Made by a program: the position numbers and the translations under genes. Of a DNA stretch of 64,000 nucleotides, positions 12,296-28,546 are shown piece by piece. This DNA is from Plasmodium relictum (Eukaryota > Apicomplexa > Aconoidasida > Haemosporida > Plasmodiidae): assembly GCF_900005765.1 (NCBI RefSeq), contig NC_041684.1:528889-592888 (forward strand), given 5' to 3'. Within the stretch, counting starts at the first letter, position 1; each line of letters opens with the position of its first letter. Under the pieces are notes generated by a model that was not told the DNA's origin, searched no databases, and saw nothing but the letters and a program-made list of their open reading frames with translations.

Positions 12296-13961
12296 TTTAT
12301 ATTTCTTATTTTTGTTTTTAAATATTTTAAATAGTTCTTTTATTTCAATATTAGTACTAAAACGTTTATTACTATTAATATTGTACTACTAATATTTACC
12401 TTATAATATTTTTAATTTTTTTTTTTTTTTTGTCTTAAATTCTTAAATATTTTTTAGATATAAAATTAAAATTTCTTTTTTCTTTTTTCATTTATTTAAA
12501 CTCCTTCCTAAAAAAATTTTCTAAATTAAAAAGCTACTTTTAATTATATAAAATAAAAATGAAAGTGTCAAATTAACATATTTCTAAAGAAATACACTAG
12601 TTTTATCAAAAAAAAGAATAAAAAAAATTAATTATTCACTTAATATTTTACATATGAACATAATTTAAAATGTTTATTAGAATATTTATTATTTCTTTTT
12701 ATGATTAATTTACAAATATTACATTATTAATTTTTAATGATTTATGAAAGAACATATAAAAAGGAAATAAATAAATGATCCAAATAAATAAAAAGATAAA
12801 TTTCATTAGAGATAATAACTCAAAATTATCGCATTTATCTTAAAAGTAAAAATATACACAAAATGTTAAACAATTATAAATTTTTGAATACTGTGGTATT
12901 TATTATAAAACAACATAGAAATTATGTAGAATTATTTTGTTTAATTCGTGTTTTATCAACTTACTATATAGATATGCTTCATTTCAATAATTAGAAAAAA
13001 AAAATTTCTAATTTTTTTTAAAAGTTTTTCTTTTTAGAATAATTAATAAGAAAAAATAATATGTATATTAAATTACTCTTACTATTTTTTTTTTAATGTA
13101 TATACTTTTTTTTTTCTTTTAAATATTTGAGTATAATTTTTTTCTTCTAAATATTAAATAATTTTAGTTTTTATTCTCCCATTATTTATGCAAAGAGTAA
13201 AAATTTATAAAATTTTAGATAAAATTTAACTTCTCCCTATATATATAATTTAATATTAAAAAAAAGATTGTGAATAATAAAATAAAAAAATTAAAAAATA
13301 AAAATTTGTTAGATTTATTTGAAGCGTAAGGAAATATATAATAATTAATTCATTAGATATAAATAATACTTATTAAGCATCAAGAAATTTATTTTGAAAA
13401 AGAAAAACTTTTTTATTTCTTTAAAACAAAAAAATATCATTTTTTATACCTGTGCATTATTTAATATATTGAAAAGTTAAACTTTTAATTATAATATTTA
13501 TTTCTTAAAAATTTCATATAATAAATAATCATATATATAAATATATATCCTTTAATTTTTTTTTAATTAATCATTTATCAATGTACAATTAATATAAACA
13601 AATAACAAAATAATATATATACAACTTTTAATGAAAAATGAAAAATTTGAATATTATGTATTAATTTTAGTATCATTATTAATTTTTAAATTTTTAATAA
13701 TATTTAAATGGAATTCTTAATAAAAAGAAGAAAAAAAAAATTTATGTTATTTTAACGAACTAAATTTTTTTATATATCTTTTAAGAAGTTTTGAAATTTT
13801 TTTTTTCTTCTTTTTTTGTAACAAAAATAAAAAAAAAATATATATTAGTATGACAACATCTAAAGGTTTTAGAAATAAAATAACGGAAACTACTTTATTT
13901 TTGTCACTTTTTAGAAATTTTTTTTTTTTTTTAATTTGTAATAGGAAGAAAAAAATCTGAT
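12296..13961. other. Intergenic region between ORC3-like and SPT4
   Basis: 3' UTR of ORC3-like and promoter/5' UTR of SPT4. Mostly homopolymers. The one compositional exception is a short open frame at 12863-12994, listed separately. Confidence 0.6.
12863..12994 (+). CDS. Possible small ORF, 43 aa, unrecognised
   Basis: The ATG is in a good Plasmodium context (ACACAAAATG). The 43-codon frame begins MLNNYKFLNTVVFIIKQHRN and ends YYIDMLHFNN before TAG. It contains Cys, His, Arg, Gln and Val, and is about 22-24% G+C, clearly above its surroundings. The first half is weakly hydrophobic. Nothing identifies a family. It could be a real micro-protein (very small mitochondrial subunits exist in apicomplexans), an unlinked exon or chance. 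Confidence 0.25.
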   Translation: MLNNYKFLNTVVFIIKQHRNYVELFCLIRVLSTYYIDMLHFNN

Positions 13962-14629
13962 ATGAAAAAAAATGATGAATCTTTCTCAGAACAAAAGTAT
14001 TATAAAATGAAAAATTACAAAATTATAAAAAAAAGCATACTATATAAATGTATATAATACTAATACATTTTTATACATATATATATATGTATATATATAT
14101 ATATAGAGATTCACCAAAAAAATTAAAGAACAGTTTGCAAGAGGATAAGGCAATATTAAAATTACGTGCTTGTTTATCATGTCGTTTGTTAAAAACAGAA
14201 GCAGAAGTAATTATCTTTAGCATAAAGCATTTATTTAAATTACTATTTTATATATTAAAAATTTTAATATTATTAATGTTTTGATAATTCATTCAATTTT
14301 TATTTTAAATAAAATTTACAAATATATATATATATATTAATATATTTATTATGATTATCTAATAATGAAACATAAAATATTTTAATTCTTTCTCTTAGTT
14401 CTATCAAAGTGGTTGTAGCAATTGTAAGTTTTTACAAATGACTGGAGATAGACACAGAATTCATGATTGCACTAGTGAAAATTTTAATGGGTTTATGGCT
14501 ATAACTAACCCTAACAAGTCATGGATGGCTCAATACAATGATTTAAGTAAATATGTTCCTGGTTTTTATGCTCTACAAGTAGTAGGAGAGTTACCTGAGT
14601 CAATAAGAGATTTAAAATCGAATTACTAA
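13962..14629 (+). CDS. SPT4: Transcription elongation factor SPT4
   Basis: Three exons reconstructed from splice sites and phases: 13962-13996, 14107-14206 and 14399-14629 (121 aa; human SPT4 is about 117). Introns are GTATTA..TAG (phase 2) and GTAATT..TTAG (phase 0). A four-Cys zinc site is split across exons 2 and 3: CLSC in the first, SGCSNCKF in the second. It is followed by the family core TGDRHRIHDCTSENFNG, the segment around KSWMAQYNDLSKYVPGFYAL and a short tail. SPT4 pairs with the NGN domain of SPT5 to form DSIF, which controls RNA polymerase II processivity. Exon 1 (MKKNDESFSEQK) is short and poorly conserved, so the start is the least certain part. Convergent with PRP22. Confidence 0.9.
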
Positions 14630-15249
14630 ATTATATCATTAGACAAAAAAATATATTTTTTTTAAACATTTCATAAAATTTTAATACGTTTTCTCTTAAA
14701 TTTAAATTATCTTTGAGAAATATTTTGAAAAATTAAAAACATAAATATGCTATTTTCATGGATAAAATTAAAAAGAAAAAAAAAAAAAATACCTTTTTTT
14801 TTTTAAGTATTTTTATGTTTATATTAGTTCAATTTCATTATTTATCTTAGTTTATTTTTTTGATATATATACGCATATATATATTTTTTAAAATTAGTAA
14901 TTTTTCTTTTTAAAATGAAAATATTAGATAAAGTTATATTAATCATTAAATATTATTTGAAAGAACTAAATGGTTTTTTTTTTTTTTAATAATTCAAAAT
15001 AAAATGCATTATTTTCTTTAATAAAAAAAGCATATTTATATTTTGTTTATAAAAAATTTATATCAATCTTAAAAACTCAAAAAAAAAAAAAAAAAATTAA
15101 AATAAAATAGAATAAAAATGTAAATATAAAAAATAAAAATGAAAAAAAAAAGAGGAAGAGGAGAAAGCAAAAGAGATAGAAAAAGGAATAAATAACAAAC
15201 TTTTATCAAATTTTTATATTTATTTTTTCTCTTTTTTCTTATTTTATTG
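14630..15249. other. Convergent 3' UTRs of SPT4 and PRP22
   Basis: Poly-A/T, (TA)n. No gene seen. Confidence 0.6.
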
Positions 15250-19650
<4,401 letters not shown>

Positions 19651-22197
19651 CAAGTTTTATATTTTATAGAAAAAAAAGGTAATAGATTTACTATATATAC
19701 ATATATATATTATATGTTTAAGTAAACGTCATATTCAAAAAAATAAAATAAAATAAAAAAGGTTTCAATTTATTTTTTTGAAATTTTTATAAACTATTAA
19801 AAGAATATCTTAAGTTTCTTAAAATCTCAATCTTAAAAAAAAAGAATATTTTTCATCCTTTTAAAATTTTAATTATTTTAAGAAAAAAAAAAGAAAAAAC
19901 TTTTACTCTTTCATAATCATTAATATCATTTAATAAAATAGAATATCTTTTTAATTTTTCTTTTTAAAGTTTTAAATATTATTAAAAATATAGAAATCTT
20001 TGCTATTGATTCATATAAAATCCTAAATAATATTTTAAAGTTAGCATTCGACTTACTTCAACATATATGGAATGTATTAAAATAACAATTTTAATTTAAG
20101 CTAGATAACACTAACATATACAAATATTTATTTAAAATATATATATATCACTAAATATAATTGAAAGTTCCTTTTATTCAATCTCTTTAAAAATTATTTT
20201 TTTAAATTTTCCTTTTGAATATATGGTTTTTTTTTTTTTTATTTAATGCGTTTTTTATATTTAAATTTCATGTATTGAAATAATACTAATTTTATAATTA
20301 TAAAAAGAATAAATATTTTTTTTGAGAATGCTTTATTAACTTGCACATTAAAAAGAAACACAAAAAACTAAAAACATTAATATATATGCTAATTTTTAAA
20401 TTATAAGATTAATTTTATATATTAATTCATAATAAAATTAAAGTTTTACTTCATGACTTAATTCATTTTTCTTTTCATAAAATATTATTTTAAATATTAA
20501 AAAAATGTAAATAAAATTTTAATCTTTCTATTTCATATTATATCATTTCGTTCTTTTAAAATGAAATAATATTTGTTCTATATGATACTTATAAAAATTT
20601 ATTTTTAATTTTTTTTATATATGTTATTTTATAAATAAATGTACTTTATCCAATTATATATTTCTTTTTAAAATAAGCGATATCTTTTTTAGGTACTATC
20701 AACTATATTAATACAAAGAAAAGTTCTGAAAAAAGAAAAAAAAAAATATATATTTTAAAACATAAAAATTAAAATAAAATTATTTTTTTTTTTACTCTTG
20801 AAAAATGATATTATTTTTTTAATAAAATTTACAAAAAAAAATGAAAAAAAGTGTTCCTAATATTATAGAGTGATGAAATGAAGCTATGAATAATTGATAC
20901 ACACTTAAAAATATAATAAAGAAAAAAAATAATGAAATCTTTTTATTTTATAATTAATATGTATTCTTTTATTTTATTTTATTCATTTATTTATTTATTT
21001 TTTACTTTATTTCATTTTTAAATTAGTAAAAATTAGTTAATATAAATTATAGAAAGTATCACCAAGTATCATTGACTTAATATTACTACAAATTCTTTTT
21101 AATTTAATTATTAAAATATAAATTTTAGAACAAAAATAAGATATAATTTATAATTTAAATGATATTACACTTATTGAAGAAAGTATGAATTTTACTTTTT
21201 TGAATTATAATGTAATTTATCATAAATATTTAATAAGTATTTATATTTTTTTTAAATATATACATCTTCAATTTTTAACTAGTTAAATATATATAAAATT
21301 TTTAATATTTCATTTTTTCTTTATATAAAAGATACAAAAAGTATATTAAAAATAAACAAAAAAACCTTCTACAAAAAAAAACCATATATTAAAGATATAA
21401 AATAAAAAAAAAAAAAGTCATGTGAAATAGAAAATTAGTGAAAATATTATTTAAATTAAGATTAAATTACAATATAAATTCAATGTAAATATTTATACAA
21501 CAAAAAGATAAATTGTAAAAAGTTAAAATAGAATGTTATCGTTATACTTATAGATGCAAAAATAAAATAAATAATTCGTCTTTAGGTTATAAGATTAAAA
21601 AAGTAATGTTGTGTAAAAATATTATACTTAAAATGCGTATTTGTGTATATATTAAAATAAATATATTAAAAAAATAAAAAAAATAATTTTCTATAATACA
21701 TATTAATATTTCATTTTCGTTAGGAGAAATATTCTTAAGCATATCATTAAAAAATTATTATTAATGTCTAAATTATTATCAATATGCATAAGTGAAAATG
21801 TAGGAAAATTTTAATTATTCTTTATGTTTAATTTTTGTTTTCTCTTTATTTTTGAAATTATATATTTTTAATTTAAATTGTATTAATATTATTTTAAGAA
21901 CATATTTTATTTTTCATAACTATAGAGTTTCTTTATATATTTTTTTTTTTTACCCCAATAAGTAAATATAATTAGTACCAATAATTCCTAATTTTATAAA
22001 ACTACAAATAATCCAAATATTTTGTGACCCATTTTTTTTTTTTTAAGAAAATATTATATAGAAAATTGTAATTTATTATACTCCTTTTTAATATACAGCA
22101 ACTTACTTTTTTTTCATAATGCAGAATTTTTTCTCCTTTTGATTTTTATATTATATTTGTATTTTTTTTTTTTTTTTGTACATTAATATTTTATTAT
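19651..22197. other. Gap between PRP22 5' end and CLAMP 3' end
   Basis: No gene seen. A GTAAGT on the minus strand at 20051-20056, in a GC-richer patch (20040-20115), could be the donor of a 5'-UTR intron of PRP22. The rest is AT noise. Confidence 0.5.
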
Positions 22198-23457
22198 TTA
22201 AAATTTAAATGGTTTTTGTGAATTAAAAGGATTATTCATATTATTATAATTCATCCCTGAATACTGTCTTGCGAAGTTTAAATCTGACATAGATGGAACA
22301 TTTCTCATAGAAAAATTATCAAAATTTTGGAAATTTTGTTGAAAAGAAGGTGAACCGGAGTATGAGTATTGTCTTGATAATTGGGGGAAAAAATTAGGAT
22401 TCATATTTGGCATATTTGATGGCATATTTGGTGGCATATTTGGTGGCATATTTGGTAGCATACTTGGTAGCATACTTGGTGACATATTTGGTGGCATATT
22501 TCTAAAATTGGAAAATGATCCCATCGGATTCATATTCATTTTATTATATAGCATATAATTAGAAAATTCATTATTCATACTTTTATCAAAAGGCATAATA
22601 TTATTAAAACTAGCACTTCTTTGCATTAGCATACTACCTTGGTTACCAAACAATGGCTGATACATTCCTTTAGCGGCAATTGGATCCCTATTATGCATAT
22701 TTATTTGATCTATATGAGATTTTTTTTCTTTATTTTTATTTACTAAATCTAATATTAATAATCCAAGGAAGCAAAGAGCATACATAATAGTCGTAATCAT
22801 AAAAATGTAAAAACAGTATGAGCATCTTGGGAATGGATATAATTGTACACCAGAAACAATATTCCAAGATAGATCTGTTTCATAATACCAGTATCCACCA
22901 ACACCCGCATTGATAATAAAAGGTATAAAAAAAGATCCCATTAATACTAATATACTTTTGTAGAACAATATACTCCACCCAATAGATAGCAAAACAATAC
23001 TACATGATAAGACAATTGTACATAAAAGTACTAATGATATAAAAGATACCCTTTCATAAGATTCTATTCTCTTTTTAATGGCCTCTTTACAACTAGCTGG
23101 GCACATAGAAGTCCAAAGAGATAAGCTTCCAGCAGATTCGCTATTAGTTCCTTCTTGAATAGCTAAATTACCCCTAGTTTTCATATTTAGTAATCTTTGA
23201 GACCAAGTCTCAACGTGTTTATTGTCATATATTACTTTGTATAATCCATACCATGTATAATCAATATAAATATTATGCTTACTACTCCTAAGCATAAAAG
23301 TATATTCAATAGGATCTGCTACTCTCCACGATACCATAAATGTCGTAAAAATTTGAGGAATTGCACTTACAAATGCTATAGCCATTATTATGTTTAAAAC
23401 ACGCATAGATTTTTTCGGCAATTCAACATTGCCTCTTTTTTTACGTATTTTACCCAT
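22198..23457 (-). CDS. CLAMP: Claudin-like apicomplexan microneme protein CLAMP
   Basis: Single exon, 419 aa. Four predicted membrane helices: about 20-42, 135-160, 165-190 and 210-237, the last ending YALCFLGLLILDLVNK. The first extracellular loop carries the claudin-type W..C..C signature in SLSLWTSMCPASCKE. The cytosolic C-terminal tail is rich in Met, Pro, Asn and Phe, with a run of (M)PPN/LPSM repeats at about 300-340. Length, four-span topology, the loop signature and the proline-rich tail match CLAMP, a microneme protein needed for host-cell invasion in Toxoplasma and Plasmodium (established for the family). The neighbour PRP22 also agrees with the chromosome 10 order of P. falciparum as I recall it. 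The start ATG is followed at once by a basic stretch (GKIRKKRG), as expected for a cytosolic N-terminus. Confidence 0.9.
   Translation of the reverse strand: MGKIRKKRGNVELPKKSMRVLNIIMAIAFVSAIPQIFTTFMVSWRVADPIEYTFMLRSSKHNIYIDYTWYGLYKVIYDNKHVETWSQRLLNMKTRGNLAIQEGTNSESAGSLSLWTSMCPASCKEAIKKRIESYERVSFISLVLLCTIVLSCSIVLLSIGWSILFYKSILVLMGSFFIPFIINAGVGGYWYYETDLSWNIVSGVQLYPFPRCSYCFYIFMITTIMYALCFLGLLILDLVNKNKEKKSHIDQINMHNRDPIAAKGMYQPLFGNQGSMLMQRSASFNNIMPFDKSMNNEFSNYMLYNKMNMNPMGSFSNFRNMPPNMSPSMLPSMLPNMPPNMPPNMPSNMPNMNPNFFPQLSRQYSYSGSPSFQQNFQNFDNFSMRNVPSMSDLNFARQYSGMNYNNMNNPFNSQKPFKF
22405..22500 (-). repeat. Short in-frame Met-Pro-Asn repeat in the CLAMP tail
   Basis: About eight copies of a 12-bp unit encoding PPNM, PSNM, LPSM or SPSM in the cytosolic tail of CLAMP. 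A length-variable microrepeat in a region known to be proline-rich in the family. Confidence 0.75.
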
Positions 23458-24918
23458 TTTTTATTTTAACAAAAAATACACTATTATAACTTTATTTACT
23501 TAATATATACATATTTTCATATATTTTTATTAATAAATATTTTAAAGTTAGAAACATATATATATATAATATAATATTTCTTTTCTCATTATTAAACATA
23601 TGCTTTTTAATAAATATCATTCTCTTCACATATATATATTTATATATAGATAAATGGATATAGATGATATATATGTATGTTTTTTTTTAATGTATTTTTA
23701 CACGCATTTATGTTTTTGCATTTTTATATATATTATAATACTTTAAAAAAATATATTTCTTGACCAATATACTCTACACTTTTTTTTTTCAGCTTTTATA
23801 ACTTCATCTAAAATATAAATTGGAAAAATTAAAAAAAATAAGAAATATTATATAAATCATATTTTTATTATAAATCTTTCGAAAAATTAAAATTTCTTTA
23901 AAATAAATATATATTTTGAATTATAACTTTTTTATAATATTTTTATTTTCCTCTTAAAATGAGAATTTCTCTAATTCTTTAAACAATTTTCTTCTATTTA
24001 ATATACTTAACAATGTTTTTAATTAAATATGCACCACATGAAAAAAAGTTATTTTTTATGGTTTCAAGTATATAAATTTTTCTATTTTTTGATGCTCCAA
24101 AAAAGTATATGAAAAAAAATATAGGATATTTTTAAGATCCTCTATTTTTTTTTATTTTTCTTTCTTTTTTTTTTTTATTTTCTTTATAATAAGAATTGAT
24201 GTATTATTTTTTTAATTACAATACACATATGAAATATTTAAGCTAAAAAAAATATCATAAAAAGAGAAAAAACACAAAATTCTGTTTTTAGTTTTTTTTT
24301 TTTCCTTTTAAAAGAAATTTATTTGAACATTTTTAGTTCATAGGGGTTGGATAAAGGTAATCCTTGAGCCATTTTAAAGAAAAATTAAGATAGCACTAAT
24401 CTAGGTAATATGTTTTAAAAAACAGAGAAAAAAACTTATACATGCACTTATACATTTATATGCTTATTATAGTTGTATATGTTCATATTAAAGGCGGTTA
24501 ATATAAACATAAAAATAAGGTTAAAAATAAAGTCAAAAAAAAAAAAAAAAAAGGAAAAAAAGAAAAAAAAGGTAAAGTAAAATAAAATAACAATAATAGC
24601 ATATATAGAGTCTGTTTTTTTTTTTTTTTTTTGGCTATTTTTTTTTTTGCACGCATGCAATTTTATACACCTAATTTTTTTTTTTTTGTGTGTTCTTCAT
24701 TTAAAATTATATGTAGTACATTTAAAAAAAAAATTACAAAATATGAAGATTAATAAAAATGTTATATGTGTATTTTAATTTTTTGAAATTTTCCACAAAA
24801 TAACTTTTTTTCACAAAAACTATTACCATTCATTTATATTTAAAAGGTTATTTTCTTTACTTTTTTTTACCCCTAAAAAGGAATTGTTTGAAAAGGGAAA
24901 AAAAAAAAAAGAAAAAAC
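23458..24918. other. Intergenic: CLAMP promoter and 3' side of the Asn-rich gene
   Basis: No gene seen. A Lys/Phe-rich open frame at 24448-24660 (minus) comes from A- and T-homopolymers. A GC-richer patch at 24330-24380 lacks an ORF. Confidence 0.5.
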
Positions 24919-27723
24919 TTATTGTACTATTCCTCTTCTAATAGCTAATATTGATTGAACTCTTTCTCTAGCATTTTTATAAATTGATTTACTGCTAAAA
25001 GACTTGTTTTTTTTCTTTTTCTTGTTTTTTTTGTTATCTTCTAATTCATAACTCAAGTCAAAATTTAGATTATTATAATAATAATTTTTATATTTTTTAT
25101 TTTGATCAATTACATGTAATGAATCAATGAAATCCACATTGTCTTTTCCTTCTATGCTACTTAAGTGTTCATCTTTATTAATTTTATTAGCATTATATGA
25201 TTTATAGTAAGTTAGGTTTGCATTAGGATTATAATTTTGATAATTTAGATGTATTAATTCATTAAATGAATCATTGCATTTTGAAATTTCATTTGCTTTT
25301 CTAAAAAAAATATTCTCAGATATTTTATCATTTTCATTATTAACCTCATTTGTGATGCTTATTTTACCACATGCTTCAAATTTTCTGTCATAGGCTATAT
25401 CACTTATTTTATTTGAATCCTCTGAAGATTTTTTATTTCCTGTGAAGCTATAGTTATTTAAAATAAATATTTTATTTTTTTTAATAATATTTTTTCCTAA
25501 AAAGTTTTTACTATTATATTTTGCATTTATATAATGGTAATAACTATTATTTATATATTCATTTGTTTTGCCTTTTGTGCAATGATAATTTGTATTATAG
25601 TGAATAGAAGACATATTGTCAACCGTCATTGGATGTGAATGATGTTTTATATCATTTTCTTTGTTATTCGTAAGAAAACTATTTAAATTAATATTAGAAT
25701 TTAATTTATTTACTTTGTTTGAGCTATAGTTGTTTAAATTATTCTTATTATAAGGATAAATTGAATTTTTATACGTATTGATTTTATCAATATTAATTTT
25801 ATTATTTTCATAGCATTCTGCTTTATTATGATCTATCATATCATAATAACCGCTACTAAATTTTACATTATTTTCATTATTATCCAAATTAGTCATTGCG
25901 CAGCAAATTTTGTTTAAAGATGAATTATTTGATACATTATTTTTTTTTGTAGTACTATTTGATAAATGATAATCAATAACATTAATTTTATTGAAGCTTC
26001 TGAATTGATTACTATAATAATTATTTTTAGAATTATTAATAGTGTTCATATTCTTTTCATATGTACTAGTATTATCACTTTGGCAATTCATATTACTTGA
26101 ATTGTTTCTATAATTTTTTATTTTAATCATATCGTTAATCTCATTATTATTATGATGTATTACATTAGTACTTCTATTTTCTTTACTTCCTATATTATTA
26201 TATTCATTTGAAAGGGAATAATTATTTGTATAAGCATTTGATAAGTTTTCATTATTATTTTTTTTTAATTTCAAGTTACTATTACATATATTGTTATTTT
26301 CACCAAGTTTATTTTTGCTATCGTAAGATTTTATGTCATTACTAAAATTAGTTGCTTTATTATCATAATAATTGTTACTGGAATTCTTAGTTGGAACATA
26401 ATGAACATTATTCGTATTTACATAATTATTATTTTTTTTATTTGACCATGTCATGTTCTTTTTGCATCTTTTCTTTGTTGTTTGTTTGGTAATTTTATCA
26501 TTATTTATATCATTTTTGTTAGTTTTATCAAATTGAATATTACTTATGATATTTTTATTGCGATAATTTTTAAAATTATTATTATTATAATTATCATATG
26601 AATCATTTTTTGTATTTCTATTTTCTATTTTATCATTATATTTATGATTTCCATCAATGTGCATAGTAGCTATAGTATTAACTGAAATATTATCATCATT
26701 ATTATTTAATTTCATATAATAATTAGACTTCCATCTACTATGTTTGCTTTTTTTATTAATAAAATAGTTTTCAATATTTTTTGATTTTTTTTTTCTCTCC
26801 TTTTTATTTTTATTCCTTAGACTATTAATAAAAATATTTTTTCCATTTTTTGTTTTTAATCCATACCACATATCGCATGGGTTTTCACACATATTAATTT
26901 TAACTTTATTTTTTTTATTAACAAATACTTTTGTTGATTCATCACTATATAAAGAATTATTATCATTAATTGTTTGATATGTTTCCATATTATTCGAAAA
27001 TTCTAGATGAGCATTACTAATTTCTTTAGTATTATTATTATTATTTTTTTTTTTTTTTGATTCTTTTTTTTCTTCTATTATTTTCTTAACATATATTAAA
27101 AAATTTTGATTATCACTATCTGCATCGTTTTCTTGGTTTCTTTTATTCAAATCATCCAATAATTCTTTTGTTAATCTAATATTGCCATTAGGAATCTTAT
27201 TTTCATTATATTTACACTTATTATTTTTATTATAACAACGTGAAATTCGAGGATATTTATTAAAATTATTTGCATAGTTGCTATTTACGCTATTATGCAA
27301 ATAGCATTGAGATTTGTTTTTTTCAGTATTGTTTAATGAAGATACATTAAATATATAATTATCTTTATTTTTTTCTTGATTTTTTTTAATTATGTTATCA
27401 AAAGACAAATTATTTTTAATGAATTCTAGATTATTTTTTTTTTTATCATCATGTAAAGAATAATTATTATTCTTATCTATTTCCTTAAAATTGCCCTTTT
27501 TTTTTTTTTTAATTATTTTTAGTTTATTATAATAATTTAAACGTGTGTTATATTTTTTTTTTTTGTTTTTTCTTTTACTATTTTTATTAACTTTCCATTC
27601 ACAATTCTTTAAGTTCTCATTTTGGTTTTGTTTTATTTCTTCATAAAAAAGTGTAGAACTACTATTGTTATTATTATTATTTCCTATTTTATCACATCTT
27701 GTATAATTGTCTTTTTTTTCCAT
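24919..27723 (-). CDS. Asn/Lys-rich conserved-type Plasmodium protein, function unknown
   Basis: Single exon, 934 aa, start ATG at 27723 (MEKKDNYTRCDKIGNN). Most of the protein is Asn/Lys/Tyr-rich low complexity without repeats of fixed length. Two parts look constrained: residues about 275-345, with CENPCDMWYGLKTKNGKNIF followed by a basic stretch and SKHSRWKSNYYMKLN, and the last 25 residues (NARERVQSILAIRRGIVQ), which look like a short amphipathic helix. No signal peptide or membrane segment. I do not recognise the family. A 2.8-kb open frame in 80%+ AT DNA cannot be chance, so it is expressed protein. The basic composition would fit a nuclear location, but that is inference. Confidence 0.75.
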   Translation of the reverse strand: MEKKDNYTRCDKIGNNNNNNSSSTLFYEEIKQNQNENLKNCEWKVNKNSKRKNKKKKYNTRLNYYNKLKIIKKKKKGNFKEIDKNNNYSLHDDKKKNNLEFIKNNLSFDNIIKKNQEKNKDNYIFNVSSLNNTEKNKSQCYLHNSVNSNYANNFNKYPRISRCYNKNNKCKYNENKIPNGNIRLTKELLDDLNKRNQENDADSDNQNFLIYVKKIIEEKKESKKKKNNNNNTKEISNAHLEFSNNMETYQTINDNNSLYSDESTKVFVNKKNKVKINMCENPCDMWYGLKTKNGKNIFINSLRNKNKKERKKKSKNIENYFINKKSKHSRWKSNYYMKLNNNDDNISVNTIATMHIDGNHKYNDKIENRNTKNDSYDNYNNNNFKNYRNKNIISNIQFDKTNKNDINNDKITKQTTKKRCKKNMTWSNKKNNNYVNTNNVHYVPTKNSSNNYYDNKATNFSNDIKSYDSKNKLGENNNICNSNLKLKKNNNENLSNAYTNNYSLSNEYNNIGSKENRSTNVIHHNNNEINDMIKIKNYRNNSSNMNCQSDNTSTYEKNMNTINNSKNNYYSNQFRSFNKINVIDYHLSNSTTKKNNVSNNSSLNKICCAMTNLDNNENNVKFSSGYYDMIDHNKAECYENNKINIDKINTYKNSIYPYNKNNLNNYSSNKVNKLNSNINLNSFLTNNKENDIKHHSHPMTVDNMSSIHYNTNYHCTKGKTNEYINNSYYHYINAKYNSKNFLGKNIIKKNKIFILNNYSFTGNKKSSEDSNKISDIAYDRKFEACGKISITNEVNNENDKISENIFFRKANEISKCNDSFNELIHLNYQNYNPNANLTYYKSYNANKINKDEHLSSIEGKDNVDFIDSLHVIDQNKKYKNYYYNNLNFDLSYELEDNKKNKKKKKNKSFSSKSIYKNARERVQSILAIRRGIVQ

Positions 27724-28485
27724 TATGTCTCCTATGCAATGATTAAATCTGCGTAGGTAAATATAAATAAAAAAAATATAAGCATTATATTAATATTATT
27801 GTAATAAAGAAAAAATTATAGAAACATATAGCAAAATAAATAATAATGTTAAAGAAAATTATATAATCATATGCTTAAATATAATTCTAGAAAAAATTTA
27901 ATATATATACATTTATATATAAATCATTAATAAATAACTGTTAATGCATAGAAGTATTCTGTGTTTTAAAGGAGTTTTTTAAATTAAATATTATACTACA
28001 CACATTTAATGTTTTATAAAAGTAAATTCATTTTTCATTGATTTATATCTAATATACTTTCACATTTTTTTTAATATTTATTTCATATATTTAAAATAAT
28101 GCAAGCACTACTTTATATAGTAATCAAGTATGAATTGTTATAACTAGAATAAAATAAAGTATGTATTCATGATACTGTTATTTAAAACAAAAATGTTAGT
28201 AATGAAATTTTAGTATAAATTTTTGAGAAAAAAAAAAAAACATTTTATTTATATTACCAAATTATTTATCTATGTTTCAATGAGACTTGGTATTAGTTTA
28301 TATTTAAACTAATAGAAAATTCACTTCTTATATTAAAATGTGTTGTCTGTATTTATCTTTTTATTTTAAAATATAAAAATATTGCATTTAATTTTTTTTA
28401 TTATTTTAAATGTAGTAAAAACATGACTTGAAGAAATAATAATATGATATAAAATCCTTACTTACGTTACATAGGCTTCCTTTTT

Positions 28486-28546
<61 letters not shown>

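Noticed and set aside
14048-14284. 78-codon frame starting in (TA)n before SPT4 exon 2
   Set aside because: Reads through the intron. The spliced SPT4 model explains the conserved part and the phases.
20875-20910. C/D-box snoRNA (GTGATGA at about 20870)
   Set aside because: No CTGA D box or terminal stem follows within 100 nt.
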